Below are positions 6,257 through 15,906 of a DNA stretch of 41,098 nucleotides, in pieces (the first letter of the stretch is position 1; every line of letters starts with the position of its first letter). A program made the translations under genes and the position numbers. The stretch spans positions 1 to 41,098 of the forward strand of contig JAMPEY010000027.1 in NCBI GenBank assembly GCA_023664665.1. Reading direction: 5' to 3'. The notes beneath the pieces were generated by a model, which saw nothing but the letters and a program-made list of their open reading frames with translations, had not been told where the DNA came from and did not search any database. Origin of the DNA: Lachnoclostridium sp. (GTDB lineage Bacteria; Bacillota; Clostridia; Lachnospirales; Lachnospiraceae).

Positions 6257-7522
6257 ATGAAACATAGATTTACGAAAACCAAGATTTTTTTAGCGGCATT
6301 TTGTCTGGCGGCAGCTTCCGTATGTTTGGCGGGCTGTTCCAAGGCGCAGCCCAAACAGCTTCCGACGGTTAAGCTTTCCGTCTGGTGGAGTGATGAAGGT
6401 GACAGAGACCTGTTGAATCAGACCATTGAGGAATTTAAAAAGGAATATGCCGATGAAGCTGTTTTTGAGATTACAATCAGCACGGAGAGCGTTTTGACTT
6501 CGCGGGACACCATTCTGGCAAATCCGCAGGCAGCAGCGGATGTCTATATGTTTGCGGACGATCAGTTTGAGGTTTTAAGACAGGAGAAAGTGCTTCTTGA
6601 GATAACGGAAAATGCGGACGAGGTAATCGCTGCCAACGGCGGCGTAGATAACGGAGCCTGCAAGGCAGCAATGCATGACGGGAAATTATACGGCTATCCC
6701 GTAACGGCAGGAAACGGTTATTTTTTGTATTATAATTCAGCATATCTGACCGAAGAAGATATTAAAGAACTGGACAGAATTTTGGAAGTATCCGCCAAGA
6801 ACGGAAAGAAAACAACGATTGATTATTCCAGCGGCTGGTATATTTATTCGTTTTTCCGCGGAGCGGATCTGGATTTGGGAATGAATGAGGACGGCGTTAC
6901 CAATCATTGCAACTGGAATGCAACGGATACCCATTACAAGGGTGTGGATGTTGCCGAAGCAATGTTGAAAATTGCAACAAACGACGGTTTTGTGCATTGT
7001 GACGATACCGGGTTTTTAAACGGTGTGAAGGACGGAAGCATCATTGCGGGTATTAACGGCGCGTGGAATGCCGAGACCGTAAAGGAGGCTTGGGGAGAGA
7101 ACTTTGCGGCGGCAAAGCTGCCCCATTATACGGTTGCGGGGGACAGTGTGCAGATGTGCAGTTTTTCGGGATATAAGCTGTTAGGCATCAATCCTTATTC
7201 CCAAAATACTTACTATGCAATGAAGCTTGCGGAATATCTTTCTTCCGAGGAAATGCAGATAAAGAGATTTGAGGTTGTGGGAGAGTGCCCGTCCAATGTG
7301 AATGCGGCGGCATCTCCGGTGGTTCAGGCGTCTCCGGTGATTGCAGCGCTTGCGGAGCAGTCACAGTATGCGGACACCCAGCGCATTGCCAATACATTTT
7401 GGAATCCGGCTTACATTTATGGAATTACCATTGCGGGCAAAAATGCGGATAATCAGGATTTACAGGCATTGTTAGATATTATGGTGAACGGTATTACCGC
7501 CCAGCCCACGGAGCAACAATAG
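6257..7522 (+). CDS. Extracellular solute-binding lipoprotein (carbohydrate ABC type, orphan)
   Basis: A lipoprotein signal peptide ends in LAGC with the lipidated cysteine at residue 27. The mature part begins 'VKLSVWWSDEGDRDLLNQTI' and contains features such as 'YGYPVTAGNGYFLYYNSAYLT', typical of family 1 (maltose/oligosaccharide) binding proteins. The length of 421 aa is normal. The usual two permease genes and ATPase are absent; instead, a membrane HD-GYP protein follows 40 bp downstream. It may therefore deliver ligand information to that sensor, or feed a transporter encoded elsewhere. The binding-protein assignment is strong, the sensor role is inference. Confidence 0.85.
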   Translation: MKHRFTKTKIFLAAFCLAAASVCLAGCSKAQPKQLPTVKLSVWWSDEGDRDLLNQTIEEFKKEYADEAVFEITISTESVLTSRDTILANPQAAADVYMFADDQFEVLRQEKVLLEITENADEVIAANGGVDNGACKAAMHDGKLYGYPVTAGNGYFLYYNSAYLTEEDIKELDRILEVSAKNGKKTTIDYSSGWYIYSFFRGADLDLGMNEDGVTNHCNWNATDTHYKGVDVAEAMLKIATNDGFVHCDDTGFLNGVKDGSIIAGINGAWNAETVKEAWGENFAAAKLPHYTVAGDSVQMCSFSGYKLLGINPYSQNTYYAMKLAEYLSSEEMQIKRFEVVGECPSNVNAAASPVVQASPVIAALAEQSQYADTQRIANTFWNPAYIYGITIAGKNADNQDLQALLDIMVNGITAQPTEQQ

Positions 7523-7562
7523 TGATTTTGACATAAAGCAGGATGCTTTTGGGAGATTGCCG

Positions 7563-8942
7563 ATGAAACTGATGAAAAGAATTCCTTTTCAGATATTTGT
7601 GCTGATTCTTTGTGCGGGAATCGCAGGAATTTCAGGTATGCTTATTATGCAGCGCAATCTGAACGAAATTGTGGGAAATTATGAACTGATTATAGAAGGA
7701 AGCCTGCAGGAAAGGCTTGACATGTATGATTTGTGCAGATTGATGAACAGGCATAATATGATCATATCCTGGTATGCCCTTTCGGATTCCCGGGAAGAAA
7801 AGCTGGCCTATGAAGAGGATGCGGCGGAGCTTAAGGCAGAAATTCTGGAGATTGTAAAGGCGCTTAATCAGAATATTTCAGGAAATGAAAAGGAACAACT
7901 CTTCCATACGGTATACTCTAATACCATCAACTATTTCAATAATGCGGAAAATGTTTTCAAGATGGATTCCGAGAGCGGCAGCGGCACGGTGAAGTATTAT
8001 ATTGTGTCCTATCTTGCGAATTACATTGATAATATCAATGCTGATACCAACACGATGGACGAATATATTACGGCAGAGGTGGATGCGGTCAGCCAAAAGA
8101 TGGAAAGAAGCATCGAGATTGCCCAAATCAGTGAAATCGTCTGCATCTTGTGCATCGGCATTGTGGCGGCAGTCTGTATCGTCCTGTGTGTGAGCATCAC
8201 TTCACGGCTGGAAAAGTATAAAAACCAGTTGGAGGAAGAAAATGAGCGGAAGACCCAGACATTAATGGAGCATAGCCGGAGAATGCTTGCCATTCAGGAC
8301 AGCACGGTTATCGGTATGGCGAATCTGATAGAGAACCGGGATCAGGATACGGGCGAGCATGTGAAGCGCACCAGTAAATATGTAGAGCTTCTGGCGAGAG
8401 AAGCGCAAAAGGCGGGGTACTGCAGGGACATTCTTACAAACGATTACGCCGAGCTGCTTGTCAAGGCGGCTCCCCTGCATGATATCGGGAAAATTTCGAT
8501 TTCCGACAGCATTCTGCAAAAACCCGGGAAGCTTACTCCGGAAGAATTTGAAATTATGAAGGGTCATACAATTGCAGGCGGGCAAATGGTAGCGGAGGTA
8601 TTGGCAAATATCGAAAATCAGGATTATATTGATATAGCGGCACAGATTGCGGAGCGGCATCATGAGAAATGGGACGGAAGCGGTTATCCGGGCGGACTGA
8701 GCGGAAATGACATTCCCATCTGCGCAAGGATTATGGCGGTGGCGGATGTGTTTGACGCACTGATTTCCAAACGCTGCTATAAAGAGCCCATGTCCATGGA
8801 CGAGGCATTTTCTATTATCGAAGAATCCGCCGGAAGCCATTTTGACCCTGTACTTGCGAAGCTCTTTTGCGGAATCCGCGGGGAAGTGGAAAATGCGCTG
8901 AACCATATGGGTGAGGATTTATCCGGAGCTTATCAAAACTGA
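7563..8942 (+). CDS. Membrane sensor with HD-GYP cyclic-di-GMP phosphodiesterase domain
   Basis: The 459-aa protein has an N-terminal transmembrane helix (about 9-29), an extracytoplasmic helical sensor of about 165 residues resembling chemoreceptor four-helix bundles, and a second transmembrane helix (about 190-213). A short coiled coil leads into an HD-GYP domain with GEHVKR (264-268), the HD pair (306-307), HHEKWDGSGYPGG (366-378) and the downstream 'ADVFDAL'. HD-GYP enzymes hydrolyse c-di-GMP in the cytoplasm. The ATG at 7563 with GGGAG upstream is chosen over the TTG two codons earlier. It is probably co-transcribed with the solute-binding protein, implying nutrient-linked c-di-GMP turnover. 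Confidence 0.9.
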   Translation: MKLMKRIPFQIFVLILCAGIAGISGMLIMQRNLNEIVGNYELIIEGSLQERLDMYDLCRLMNRHNMIISWYALSDSREEKLAYEEDAAELKAEILEIVKALNQNISGNEKEQLFHTVYSNTINYFNNAENVFKMDSESGSGTVKYYIVSYLANYIDNINADTNTMDEYITAEVDAVSQKMERSIEIAQISEIVCILCIGIVAAVCIVLCVSITSRLEKYKNQLEEENERKTQTLMEHSRRMLAIQDSTVIGMANLIENRDQDTGEHVKRTSKYVELLAREAQKAGYCRDILTNDYAELLVKAAPLHDIGKISISDSILQKPGKLTPEEFEIMKGHTIAGGQMVAEVLANIENQDYIDIAAQIAERHHEKWDGSGYPGGLSGNDIPICARIMAVADVFDALISKRCYKEPMSMDEAFSIIEESAGSHFDPVLAKLFCGIRGEVENALNHMGEDLSGAYQN

Positions 8943-8960
8943 TGAAAGGAAATTCCGGGT

Positions 8961-10196
8961 ATGATGAGTATAGAAAACAAGATGTCCTTTCAACAGGAGT
9001 ATTTTCCGGATAAAACACCGGTTGACCCGTGGTTTTATGATACGGAAATCCCAAGTCTTGCCGATTTGGGGACGCCCTATGTACTGACCGATTACGGTAT
9101 TTGTGACGACGGGCGGATTTATACAAAAGAGATACAGAGTTTAATTGATTTGGCTGCCGCACAGGGCGGAGGGGTGGTTGTGGTGCCTGCCGGAACCTAT
9201 GTTACGGGTGCGCTTTGGTTTCCGCAGGGCGTACAATTGTATGTGTCTGAGGGCGGCGTGTTAAAGGGCAGTGATGATATTTGCGATTATCCTGTGTGCG
9301 AGACTCGTATAGAAGGGGAAAGCTGCCGGTATTTTGCGGCGTTGATCAATGTGGAAGGGGTGGACGGTTTTACGATGGCGGGCTCCGGAACCATTGATGG
9401 AAACGGTCTGAAATCATGGAAAGCTTTCTGGCTTCGGCGGCAGTGGAACCCGCAATGCACCAACAAAGATGAGCAAAGACCTCGTCTTATTTTTATTTCA
9501 CATTGCAGGAATGTATTAGTGGCAGGACTTCATCTGCAAAATTCCCATTTTTGGACAAATCATATTTATTATTCGGATCATATCAAGTATATCGGCTGCC
9601 ATATTTTTTCTCCGGCAGAACCGGTAAAAGCGCCCAGCACGGACGCCATTGATTTGGATGTATGTAAGGATGTCCTTATCAAAAACTGCTATATGGAGGT
9701 CAATGACGACGCCGTAGCGTTAAAGGGAGGCAAGGGTCCGTGGGCGGACGAAGCCAAGGAAAACGGCTCCAATGAAAGGATTATCATAGAGGACTGCGAG
9801 TATGGTTTTTGTCACGGATGCCTGACTTTTGGGTCGGAATCCGTTCACAACAGAAATATTATTATGAGGCGCATCAAGGTATCCCGTGCCAATAATCTTT
9901 TATGGCTCAAGATGCGTCCGGACACGCCTCAGAAGTATGAATATGTGTTGGTGCAGGATATTGAGGGTTATGTAAACAATGTGTTAAACCTCAATCCCTG
10001 GAAGCAGTTTTTTGATTTAAAGGGGCGCAAGGATATGCCGCCCTCCACGGTAAGCCATATTACAATGCGAAATTGCAGATGTGAGTGCAGGACCCGTTAT
10101 AATGTTACAACAAAGGAAGAACAGTATCTTTTGTCGGATTTTGTGTTTGAGAATATGCCCGATTGGGATTGTGAAAAAAGGAGTTCGGATTTGTGA
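8961..10196 (+). CDS. Glycoside hydrolase family 28 (polygalacturonase-like), cytoplasmic
   Basis: The 411-aa protein has a parallel beta-helix pattern and the GH28 signature regions: 'PSTDAIDLD' (about 225-233, equivalent to NTD), 'NDDAVALKGG' (248-257, the DD pair), 'CHG' (284-286, equivalent to GHG) and 'LKMRPD' (316-321, equivalent to RIK). The acidic residues are kept while the other motifs vary, suggesting an exo-acting or rhamnogalacturonan-type member rather than a classical endo-polygalacturonase. No signal peptide is present, so it would act on imported oligogalacturonides. It starts 18 bp after the HD-GYP gene and overlaps the next gene by 4 bp (GTGA). Confidence 0.85.
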   Translation: MMSIENKMSFQQEYFPDKTPVDPWFYDTEIPSLADLGTPYVLTDYGICDDGRIYTKEIQSLIDLAAAQGGGVVVVPAGTYVTGALWFPQGVQLYVSEGGVLKGSDDICDYPVCETRIEGESCRYFAALINVEGVDGFTMAGSGTIDGNGLKSWKAFWLRRQWNPQCTNKDEQRPRLIFISHCRNVLVAGLHLQNSHFWTNHIYYSDHIKYIGCHIFSPAEPVKAPSTDAIDLDVCKDVLIKNCYMEVNDDAVALKGGKGPWADEAKENGSNERIIIEDCEYGFCHGCLTFGSESVHNRNIIMRRIKVSRANNLLWLKMRPDTPQKYEYVLVQDIEGYVNNVLNLNPWKQFFDLKGRKDMPPSTVSHITMRNCRCECRTRYNVTTKEEQYLLSDFVFENMPDWDCEKRSSDL

Positions 10197-11272
10197 AGGA
10201 CAGAATTTATGTATGCCATACTTATTATCATGTTTATGTTACCGTTTTGAAAGAACTGAAGCTGAGGGCAGTGGCCGCACAGAGCGCGGGGGACGCTGCT
10301 TTAGTGCTGTCCCAAATGTCCACGGATTTTGAGAATCTGAAAGAGCGGGTGGAGCGTACGGGGTTTTTCCGGGAAGTGATTGCGTTTGACGAAAAGAGGG
10401 AAGACTTCTTTCCGCAGCTTCAAAAATTGCGCAGAGGGAGCAGGAATCCGATTGTCAGTCTGTTGCGCCGGATTCGCTTTACCAAGATGTATGCCCGATT
10501 GGAAGCGGACTATATTCCTGTGGATTTTCGGGAATATAAGGAGAGATATGTCTATTGCGATTCCGACCCCATAGGTTATTATCTGAATCAATACAAAATA
10601 CCCTATCATGCCATTGAGGACGGCTTGAACTGCCTGAAAAATTTTGACGCCGCCCGCTATGACAACAGGGGAAATTTTAAGTTGAAGGCGTTTTTGTCCC
10701 AGCGGTGCAATTTGATTTTTGTACAGAACGGTTACGGAAAATACTGTCTGGATATGGAAGTGAACGACAGCTCACTGATTAAGTATCCCTGTCCCAAGTA
10801 CATTGACGAACCGAGGCAGGCTTTGGTGGACCGCCTTACCGAAGAGGAAAAAGATTTGATTCTGAGGATGTTTGTCCGCAATAAGGAGGAACTGCAGAAG
10901 CAGATAGAGGAGAGCAGCCGATTGGGCGATAAAATATTGATTCTGACAGACCCCTTGTGTACGCTGGATGTAAGGGAGCGCATCTTCAGGGATATCATAC
11001 AAAGGTATGAATCGGAAGGTACGATATTTTTAAAGCCCCACCCCAGAGATGAGCTTGACTATCAGAAGCTGTTTGCCGAATATCCCCAATTTGACGGGAC
11101 GATTCCCATGGAAATCCTGAATTTTTTCCCGGGACTTCGATTTAAAAAGGTAGTGGCGGTATTTACGGAGCTTAAGGCAATTCAATTTGCGGACGAGGTG
11201 GTATGTCTGGGGGCGGATTTCATGGATGCCTATGAAGACCCCTTGATTCACCGCCAGAACGAACAAATTTAA
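10193..11272 (+). CDS. GT52 / polysialyltransferase-like glycosyltransferase
   Basis: The 359-aa product begins 'KDRIYVCHTYYHVYVTVLKEL', the N-terminal nucleotide-sugar-binding pattern of lipooligosaccharide sialyltransferase / GT52-type enzymes ('vChTpyHlli'). In the C-terminal third it has 'FLKPHPRDELDY', the conserved KPHPR-like motif for the sugar nucleotide. It is thus predicted to transfer sialic acid or another sugar to a surface glycan at the cytoplasmic face. It uses a GTG start overlapping the GH28 stop codon, so it is translationally coupled. Donor and acceptor cannot be read from sequence. Confidence 0.7.
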   Translation: MKDRIYVCHTYYHVYVTVLKELKLRAVAAQSAGDAALVLSQMSTDFENLKERVERTGFFREVIAFDEKREDFFPQLQKLRRGSRNPIVSLLRRIRFTKMYARLEADYIPVDFREYKERYVYCDSDPIGYYLNQYKIPYHAIEDGLNCLKNFDAARYDNRGNFKLKAFLSQRCNLIFVQNGYGKYCLDMEVNDSSLIKYPCPKYIDEPRQALVDRLTEEEKDLILRMFVRNKEELQKQIEESSRLGDKILILTDPLCTLDVRERIFRDIIQRYESEGTIFLKPHPRDELDYQKLFAEYPQFDGTIPMEILNFFPGLRFKKVVAVFTELKAIQFADEVVCLGADFMDAYEDPLIHRQNEQI

Positions 11273-11306
11273 TATGGATAATTTTTATAAGAAAGGAAAT
11301 AATAAG

Positions 11307-12143
11307 ATGGACAGTAATCAGTTTAACAACGGGCAGCAGCCCAATCCGTATTTTAACGACAACAGCGGGTATCAGCAGCCGCAGAAAGCGCCGAATATTT
11401 TTCAGCAGCTTGCGTTTTCCTTTGTGCCGCCCAGGTATGAGCGCCTGACAAAAGTAAAGACCGGCCCCATGATCGGTTTTGTGACATTGCTGGTTTTGGT
11501 GGTTACGGTTGTGGAGTTTATTATTTTTTCTGTGGGATTTGCGCTCATTACAAAGCCTGAGACGCTGGAAGAGTATGTTCCGGAGTTTTCCCTCAAAAAC
11601 GGAGAACTTTCCATCAGCGAAGAAGTGGTGTTGGATCAGGCGACGATGCTGATTTATATTACGGATGAACAGGATTATTTCACACGCGAGGAAACACAGG
11701 CCCTGATTGACAAAGGTTATACTCAGGTGATGCTGGTGGGAAAGAAAAATTTCACCCTCATGCAGAATGAGTACTTTTCGCAGGTATCCTATAAGGATTT
11801 GGGAAGCGATTTTTCCATTGACAGGGATTGGTTTATCAACGAAATGATTTCCCTTGTCTGGGTATGCTGCGCTATCGGATATGTCTTTTACTTCGTGGGC
11901 AGGATATTTTGGTATTTCCTCTGTGCGGCCGCCTATCTTCTGCTGGGGCTTATCATCTGTTCCGCTATGGGCAAAAAGCTTCCGGAAGGCGCTTTGTACA
12001 GGGTGGCGGTATATGCAAAGGTTCCCATGTTCCTGATAGCTTTACTGTTTTCGATGATTCCTTTTGTGGGCAGCGGATTATTGGCTCTGGTAAGACCTAT
12101 AGTGACTATTGCGCTGATGGTATTTGCAATTCAAAAACTTTAG
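11307..12143 (+). CDS. DUF1189 family membrane protein
   Basis: A Gln/Asn/Pro-rich N-terminus (about 30 residues) precedes a conserved 'FxQLAFSFVPPRYERLTKVKTGPMIGFVTLL' region. One transmembrane helix follows, then an extracytoplasmic domain of about 110 residues, then three or four C-terminal helices. This order matches the DUF1189 family of Firmicute membrane proteins, function unknown. The ATG at 11307 has AAGAAAGGAAAT upstream; the in-frame ATG at 11274, directly after the previous stop, has no ribosome site. It is part of the same plus-strand run as galK. Confidence 0.75.
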   Translation: MDSNQFNNGQQPNPYFNDNSGYQQPQKAPNIFQQLAFSFVPPRYERLTKVKTGPMIGFVTLLVLVVTVVEFIIFSVGFALITKPETLEEYVPEFSLKNGELSISEEVVLDQATMLIYITDEQDYFTREETQALIDKGYTQVMLVGKKNFTLMQNEYFSQVSYKDLGSDFSIDRDWFINEMISLVWVCCAIGYVFYFVGRIFWYFLCAAAYLLLGLIICSAMGKKLPEGALYRVAVYAKVPMFLIALLFSMIPFVGSGLLALVRPIVTIALMVFAIQKL

Positions 12144-12174
12144 GTACAAAGTTTGAAAGGATCAAATTGTCTTT

Positions 12175-13338
12175 ATGAAAGAAACGCTTTTGGAAAAGTT
12201 TGCGGAAGTATTCGGAGACGCCTGCGGCGCAAATGTTTATTTTGCGCCGGGACGGGTGAATCTGATAGGGGAGCATACGGATTACAACGGAGGGCATGTA
12301 TTTCCCTGTGCGTTGACCATAGGAACCTACGGCGTGGCGAGGAAAAGAGAAGACCGCAAACTGCGTTTTTATTCCATGGATTTCGAGGATTTAGGAATAA
12401 TTGAATCTTCACTGGAAAATTTAGTTTTCCTAAAAGAAGCGGACTGGACCAATTATCCGAAGGGCGTGATGTGGGCGTTTGAGGAAAAGGGCATGAAGAT
12501 TCCCTGTGGAATGGACCTTTTACTAAACGGCAATATTCCCAATGGTTCGGGGCTTTCTTCTTCCGCTTCCGTGGAGATTCTCACAGGATTTATTTTGCGG
12601 GATTTTTTTCAATTTGATGTGTCCAATCAGGATTTGGCGCTGCTCGGCCAGTTTTCGGAGAATCGTTTTAATAGGGTAAATTGTGGCATTATGGATCAGT
12701 TTGCTATTGCTATGGGGAAAAAGGACAATGCCATTTTTCTTGATACCGCCGATTTGTCTTATGAGTATGCTCCCGTTCATCTGAAAAATGCGAAAATTGT
12801 CATTGCCTGCAGTAATAAAAAGCGGGGTCTGGGGGATTCTAAGTATAATGAGCGCCGCAGCGAATGCGAGGAAGCGCTGGCGGAGCTGCAGCAGGAAGTG
12901 CAGATTGCGTCTCTGGGGGATTTGGATGAAGAGACTTTTGAAAAGTATAAGGATTGTATCAAGAGTGAGGTGCGCCAAAGACGGGCAAGACATGCGGTTT
13001 ATGAGAACCGGCGCACCATTCATGCCGTAGAGGCTTTGCAAAAAAATGATATTCCGCTTTTTGGCAGGCTGATGAATGCTTCCCATGTATCCTTAAGGGA
13101 CGATTACGAAGTGACCGGAACCGAGCTGGATACCTTGGTGGAGGAAGCTTGGAAAGTGGAAGGAGTGATTGGCTCCCGCATGACGGGAGCGGGATTTGGA
13201 GGCTGTACGGTGAGCATTGTGGAAGACGGGGCAATCCCCGCCTTTATTGCTCAGGTAGGCAGGGCATATCGGGAAAAAATCGGTTATGCCGCAGATTTTT
13301 ATGTAGTGGAAATCGGGGACGGGCCCAGCGTGCTGTAG
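12175..13338 (+). CDS. galK: Galactokinase
   Basis: It phosphorylates alpha-D-galactose to galactose-1-phosphate in the Leloir pathway. The 387-aa product shows the galactokinase signature GRVNLIGEHTDYNGG (26-40), the ATP-binding GHMP motif 'PNGSGLSSSASVEI' (about 122-135), the catalytic Asp in 'GIMDQF' (174) and the C-terminal 'TGAGFGGCTVSI' loop. Length is typical. The ribosome site (AAGGATC) lies rather far upstream of the ATG at 12175. galT follows about 100 bp downstream; galE is not in the window. Confidence 0.97.
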   Translation: MKETLLEKFAEVFGDACGANVYFAPGRVNLIGEHTDYNGGHVFPCALTIGTYGVARKREDRKLRFYSMDFEDLGIIESSLENLVFLKEADWTNYPKGVMWAFEEKGMKIPCGMDLLLNGNIPNGSGLSSSASVEILTGFILRDFFQFDVSNQDLALLGQFSENRFNRVNCGIMDQFAIAMGKKDNAIFLDTADLSYEYAPVHLKNAKIVIACSNKKRGLGDSKYNERRSECEEALAELQQEVQIASLGDLDEETFEKYKDCIKSEVRQRRARHAVYENRRTIHAVEALQKNDIPLFGRLMNASHVSLRDDYEVTGTELDTLVEEAWKVEGVIGSRMTGAGFGGCTVSIVEDGAIPAFIAQVGRAYREKIGYAADFYVVEIGDGPSVL

Positions 13339-13436
13339 CGCACTGTAAAGCGCAGAATGCTGTGGCTCCGGTATTCTGCATATGGTAAGGCGGTTCGGGG
13401 GAATCGGAATAGCGTAAAAGGTAAGGGGAAGGGATT

Positions 13437-15065
13437 ATGATTCAGGCGGATATTAAGAAGCTGACGGCGTATGGGGTGCGTACGGGGCTGGTGCCAAAAG
13501 AGGACATCGTTTATACCGTGAATCGGCTTTTGGAGCTTTTTTTGCTTAATGGGAAATTGCGACAGTATAAAATAACCCAAGGAGAATGCGAAGCATTCTC
13601 GGAATCGTCGCTGCCGGGCGACGATTTTTTGCAGGATGCGTGGGAAGAGGGCGGATTGGAGCAGGCAGTAAAAAAAGAGGCGGAAAACATGGATGCCGAC
13701 AGCTTGGAGGATATTCTGAAAAGAATGTTGGATTATGCCTGCGAGAGGGGATTGATTGAAGAAGACAGCATTGTCTACAGGGATTTGTTTGACACGAAAA
13801 TCATGGGGCTTTTGATGCCCAGACCCAGTGAAGTGATTCGTCATTTCCGCAAGTTGTATGAGACCTTTTCCCCCAAGGAGGCAACGGATTATTATTATCG
13901 GTTAAGCCGCAGTTCGGACTATATCAGGGAGTATCGTATTCGCAGAGATGAGAAGTGGGTAACTGCCACAGAGTATGGCGATTTGGATATTACGATTAAT
14001 CTGTCCAAGCCGGAAAAGGATCCCAAGGCGATTGCCGCCGCAAGGAATGCCGGGCAGTCGGGATACCCCAAATGCCTGCTCTGCAGGGAAAACGAAGGTT
14101 ATGCGGGGCGGGTGGATCATCCTGCCAGACAGAACCACAGAATAATTCCCGTGACATTAAACGGAAGCGAATGGGGATTTCAGTATTCTCCCTATGTGTA
14201 TTATAACGAACATTGCATTGTATTCAATTTCCGGCATGTTCCCATGAAGATAGACCGTACTGCTTTTTGCAGGCTTTTTGATTTTGTGGAACAGTTTCCC
14301 CATTACTTTGTGGGCTCCAATGCGGATTTGCCCATCGTGGGAGGTTCTATTTTAAGTCATGACCATTTTCAGGGAGGATGTTATGAATTTGCCATGGCAA
14401 AGGCTCCCGTAGAGCATTCTTTTTCTGTTCAAGGATTTGGGAATGTGGAGACGGGTATTGTGAAATGGCCTATGTCCGTCATTCGTCTGCGCAGTGAGGA
14501 TAAGGAAGCGGCGATAGATTTGGCGGAGCTGATTTTAAATCATTGGCGGGAATACACGGATGAAGAGGCTTTTATTTATGCGGAAACGGAGGGGGAACCC
14601 CATAATACCGTTACCCCCATTGCCAGAAAGCGAGGCGCCGCTTTTGAATTGGATTTGGTGCTGCGCAATAATATCACTACAGAGGAACACCCCTTGGGAG
14701 TGTATCATCCTCATGAAAAGCTGCATCACATCAAAAAAGAAAATATCGGACTGATAGAGGTTATGGGACTTGCCGTACTGCCTGCCCGGCTGAAAGGAGA
14801 GATTGCCCGGTTGAAAGAGGCGATTTTGCGGGGCGGCGATTTGCGCGCCGATGAGAACCTTGCCAAACATGCTGATTGGGTGGAAGAATTTATGCCCAAG
14901 TATGATAAAATAGACGCTTCCGATATTGACAAGATACTTCGGGATGAAATCGGGCTGGTTTTTATGGAGGTTTTGAAGGATGCGGGTGTGTATAAGAGAA
15001 CCGAAGCAGGGCAGCAGGGATTTATGCGGTTTTTGGAAAGCCTGAACGGTAGGTGGACGGCGTAA
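13437..15065 (+). CDS. galT: UDP-glucose-hexose-1-phosphate uridylyltransferase, Firmicute type
   Basis: It exchanges UMP between UDP-glucose and galactose-1-phosphate. At 542 aa it is the long Firmicute form, unrelated in length to the about 350-aa E. coli enzyme. It keeps 'SHDHFQGG' (307-314), the histidine-triad-like active site, plus 'CLLC' (213-216) and 'ARKRG' and 'HPHEKLHHI' regions. AAGGGGAAGGG precedes the ATG. Together with galK it forms a Leloir pair that can channel galactose liberated by the neighbouring sugar genes. Confidence 0.96.
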   Translation: MIQADIKKLTAYGVRTGLVPKEDIVYTVNRLLELFLLNGKLRQYKITQGECEAFSESSLPGDDFLQDAWEEGGLEQAVKKEAENMDADSLEDILKRMLDYACERGLIEEDSIVYRDLFDTKIMGLLMPRPSEVIRHFRKLYETFSPKEATDYYYRLSRSSDYIREYRIRRDEKWVTATEYGDLDITINLSKPEKDPKAIAAARNAGQSGYPKCLLCRENEGYAGRVDHPARQNHRIIPVTLNGSEWGFQYSPYVYYNEHCIVFNFRHVPMKIDRTAFCRLFDFVEQFPHYFVGSNADLPIVGGSILSHDHFQGGCYEFAMAKAPVEHSFSVQGFGNVETGIVKWPMSVIRLRSEDKEAAIDLAELILNHWREYTDEEAFIYAETEGEPHNTVTPIARKRGAAFELDLVLRNNITTEEHPLGVYHPHEKLHHIKKENIGLIEVMGLAVLPARLKGEIARLKEAILRGGDLRADENLAKHADWVEEFMPKYDKIDASDIDKILRDEIGLVFMEVLKDAGVYKRTEAGQQGFMRFLESLNGRWTA

Positions 15066-15174
15066 GGCGGAGTGGAGTGCCGGAGCAGAGAAATAGGCGC
15101 AGGCGATGAACCAAGGGAACGGAATTTCACGCAGATGCATATGATAGGGTAACGGAAACCGGAGAAAATCAACT

Positions 15175-15897
15175 ATGGATTTTTGCAAAACCATCATACA
15201 CATCGTGCAGCAGGGAGATACCTTTTACCGATTGGCACAGCGCTATCAGACCACGGTGCCGGACATCATACTGCGCAATCCGGGAGTGAATCCCTATAAT
15301 TTACAGATAGGAACCAGACTTCGCATTTGTTCGGGGCTGGAAGAATCCATGGGCTCCCCCATGCAGAAGGATGAAATCGACTTAAACAAGGACATGAGGA
15401 AAGCATGGGCACAGCACGGATTCTGGGGTACTTTGTATCTGGTAAGTCTGTATCATGATCTGCCCAATCAGGATGAGACACAGAAGCGCCTGCTGCAGAC
15501 CGCAGGGGATATTGCGGAAGTATTTGGAAAATTTTATTCCCAAACCATGGAAAACCAGCTTAAGGTTTTGCTTACAGAGCATATCGAGCTCGCAGGAGAT
15601 CTGATGAAAGCCCTTAAGGACGGAAATGAGCAGGAGGCTGCCCGGCTCGAACAGGAATGGCGGCAGAATGCGGATAAAATTGCGGGAATGCTTGCCAGTG
15701 CAAATCCCAACTATGATTATGAGGAATTGCAGAGAATGTTGCAGATGCATTTGGATTTGATGAAGCAGCAGATGACGACGGACCTTGACGGCAATCATGA
15801 AGAATTTGTCAAGGCGACGGATGAAAATGCCGAACAGTTGATGAAGATAGCGGATATGCTGACAGAGGGAATCATGAAGCAGTTTTATCGGTCTTAG
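15175..15897 (+). CDS. LysM-domain protein with helical C-terminal domain
   Basis: A LysM domain (about 7-52: 'IIHIVQQGDTFYRLAQRYQTT...GTRLRIC') starts the protein without a signal peptide. The remaining about 185 residues are helical, beginning near 'WAQHGFWGTLYLVSLYHDLP' and continuing with amphipathic helices. In Clostridia, LysM proteins lacking signal peptides are often spore-coat or forespore products; the helical domain resembles those that bind metal or dimerise (repeated E/H residues such as 'LLTEHIELAGDLMKAL'), but I cannot name a function. It stands about 110 bp after galT, whose spacer 15066-15174 has no other feature. Confidence 0.7.
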   Translation: MDFCKTIIHIVQQGDTFYRLAQRYQTTVPDIILRNPGVNPYNLQIGTRLRICSGLEESMGSPMQKDEIDLNKDMRKAWAQHGFWGTLYLVSLYHDLPNQDETQKRLLQTAGDIAEVFGKFYSQTMENQLKVLLTEHIELAGDLMKALKDGNEQEAARLEQEWRQNADKIAGMLASANPNYDYEELQRMLQMHLDLMKQQMTTDLDGNHEEFVKATDENAEQLMKIADMLTEGIMKQFYRS

Positions 15898-15906
15898 GAG
15901 AAAATT

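Noticed and set aside
8262..8906. 214-codon minus-strand frame opposite the HD-GYP domain
   Set aside because: The plus strand encodes intact HD-GYP motifs; the opposite frame has no domain pattern.
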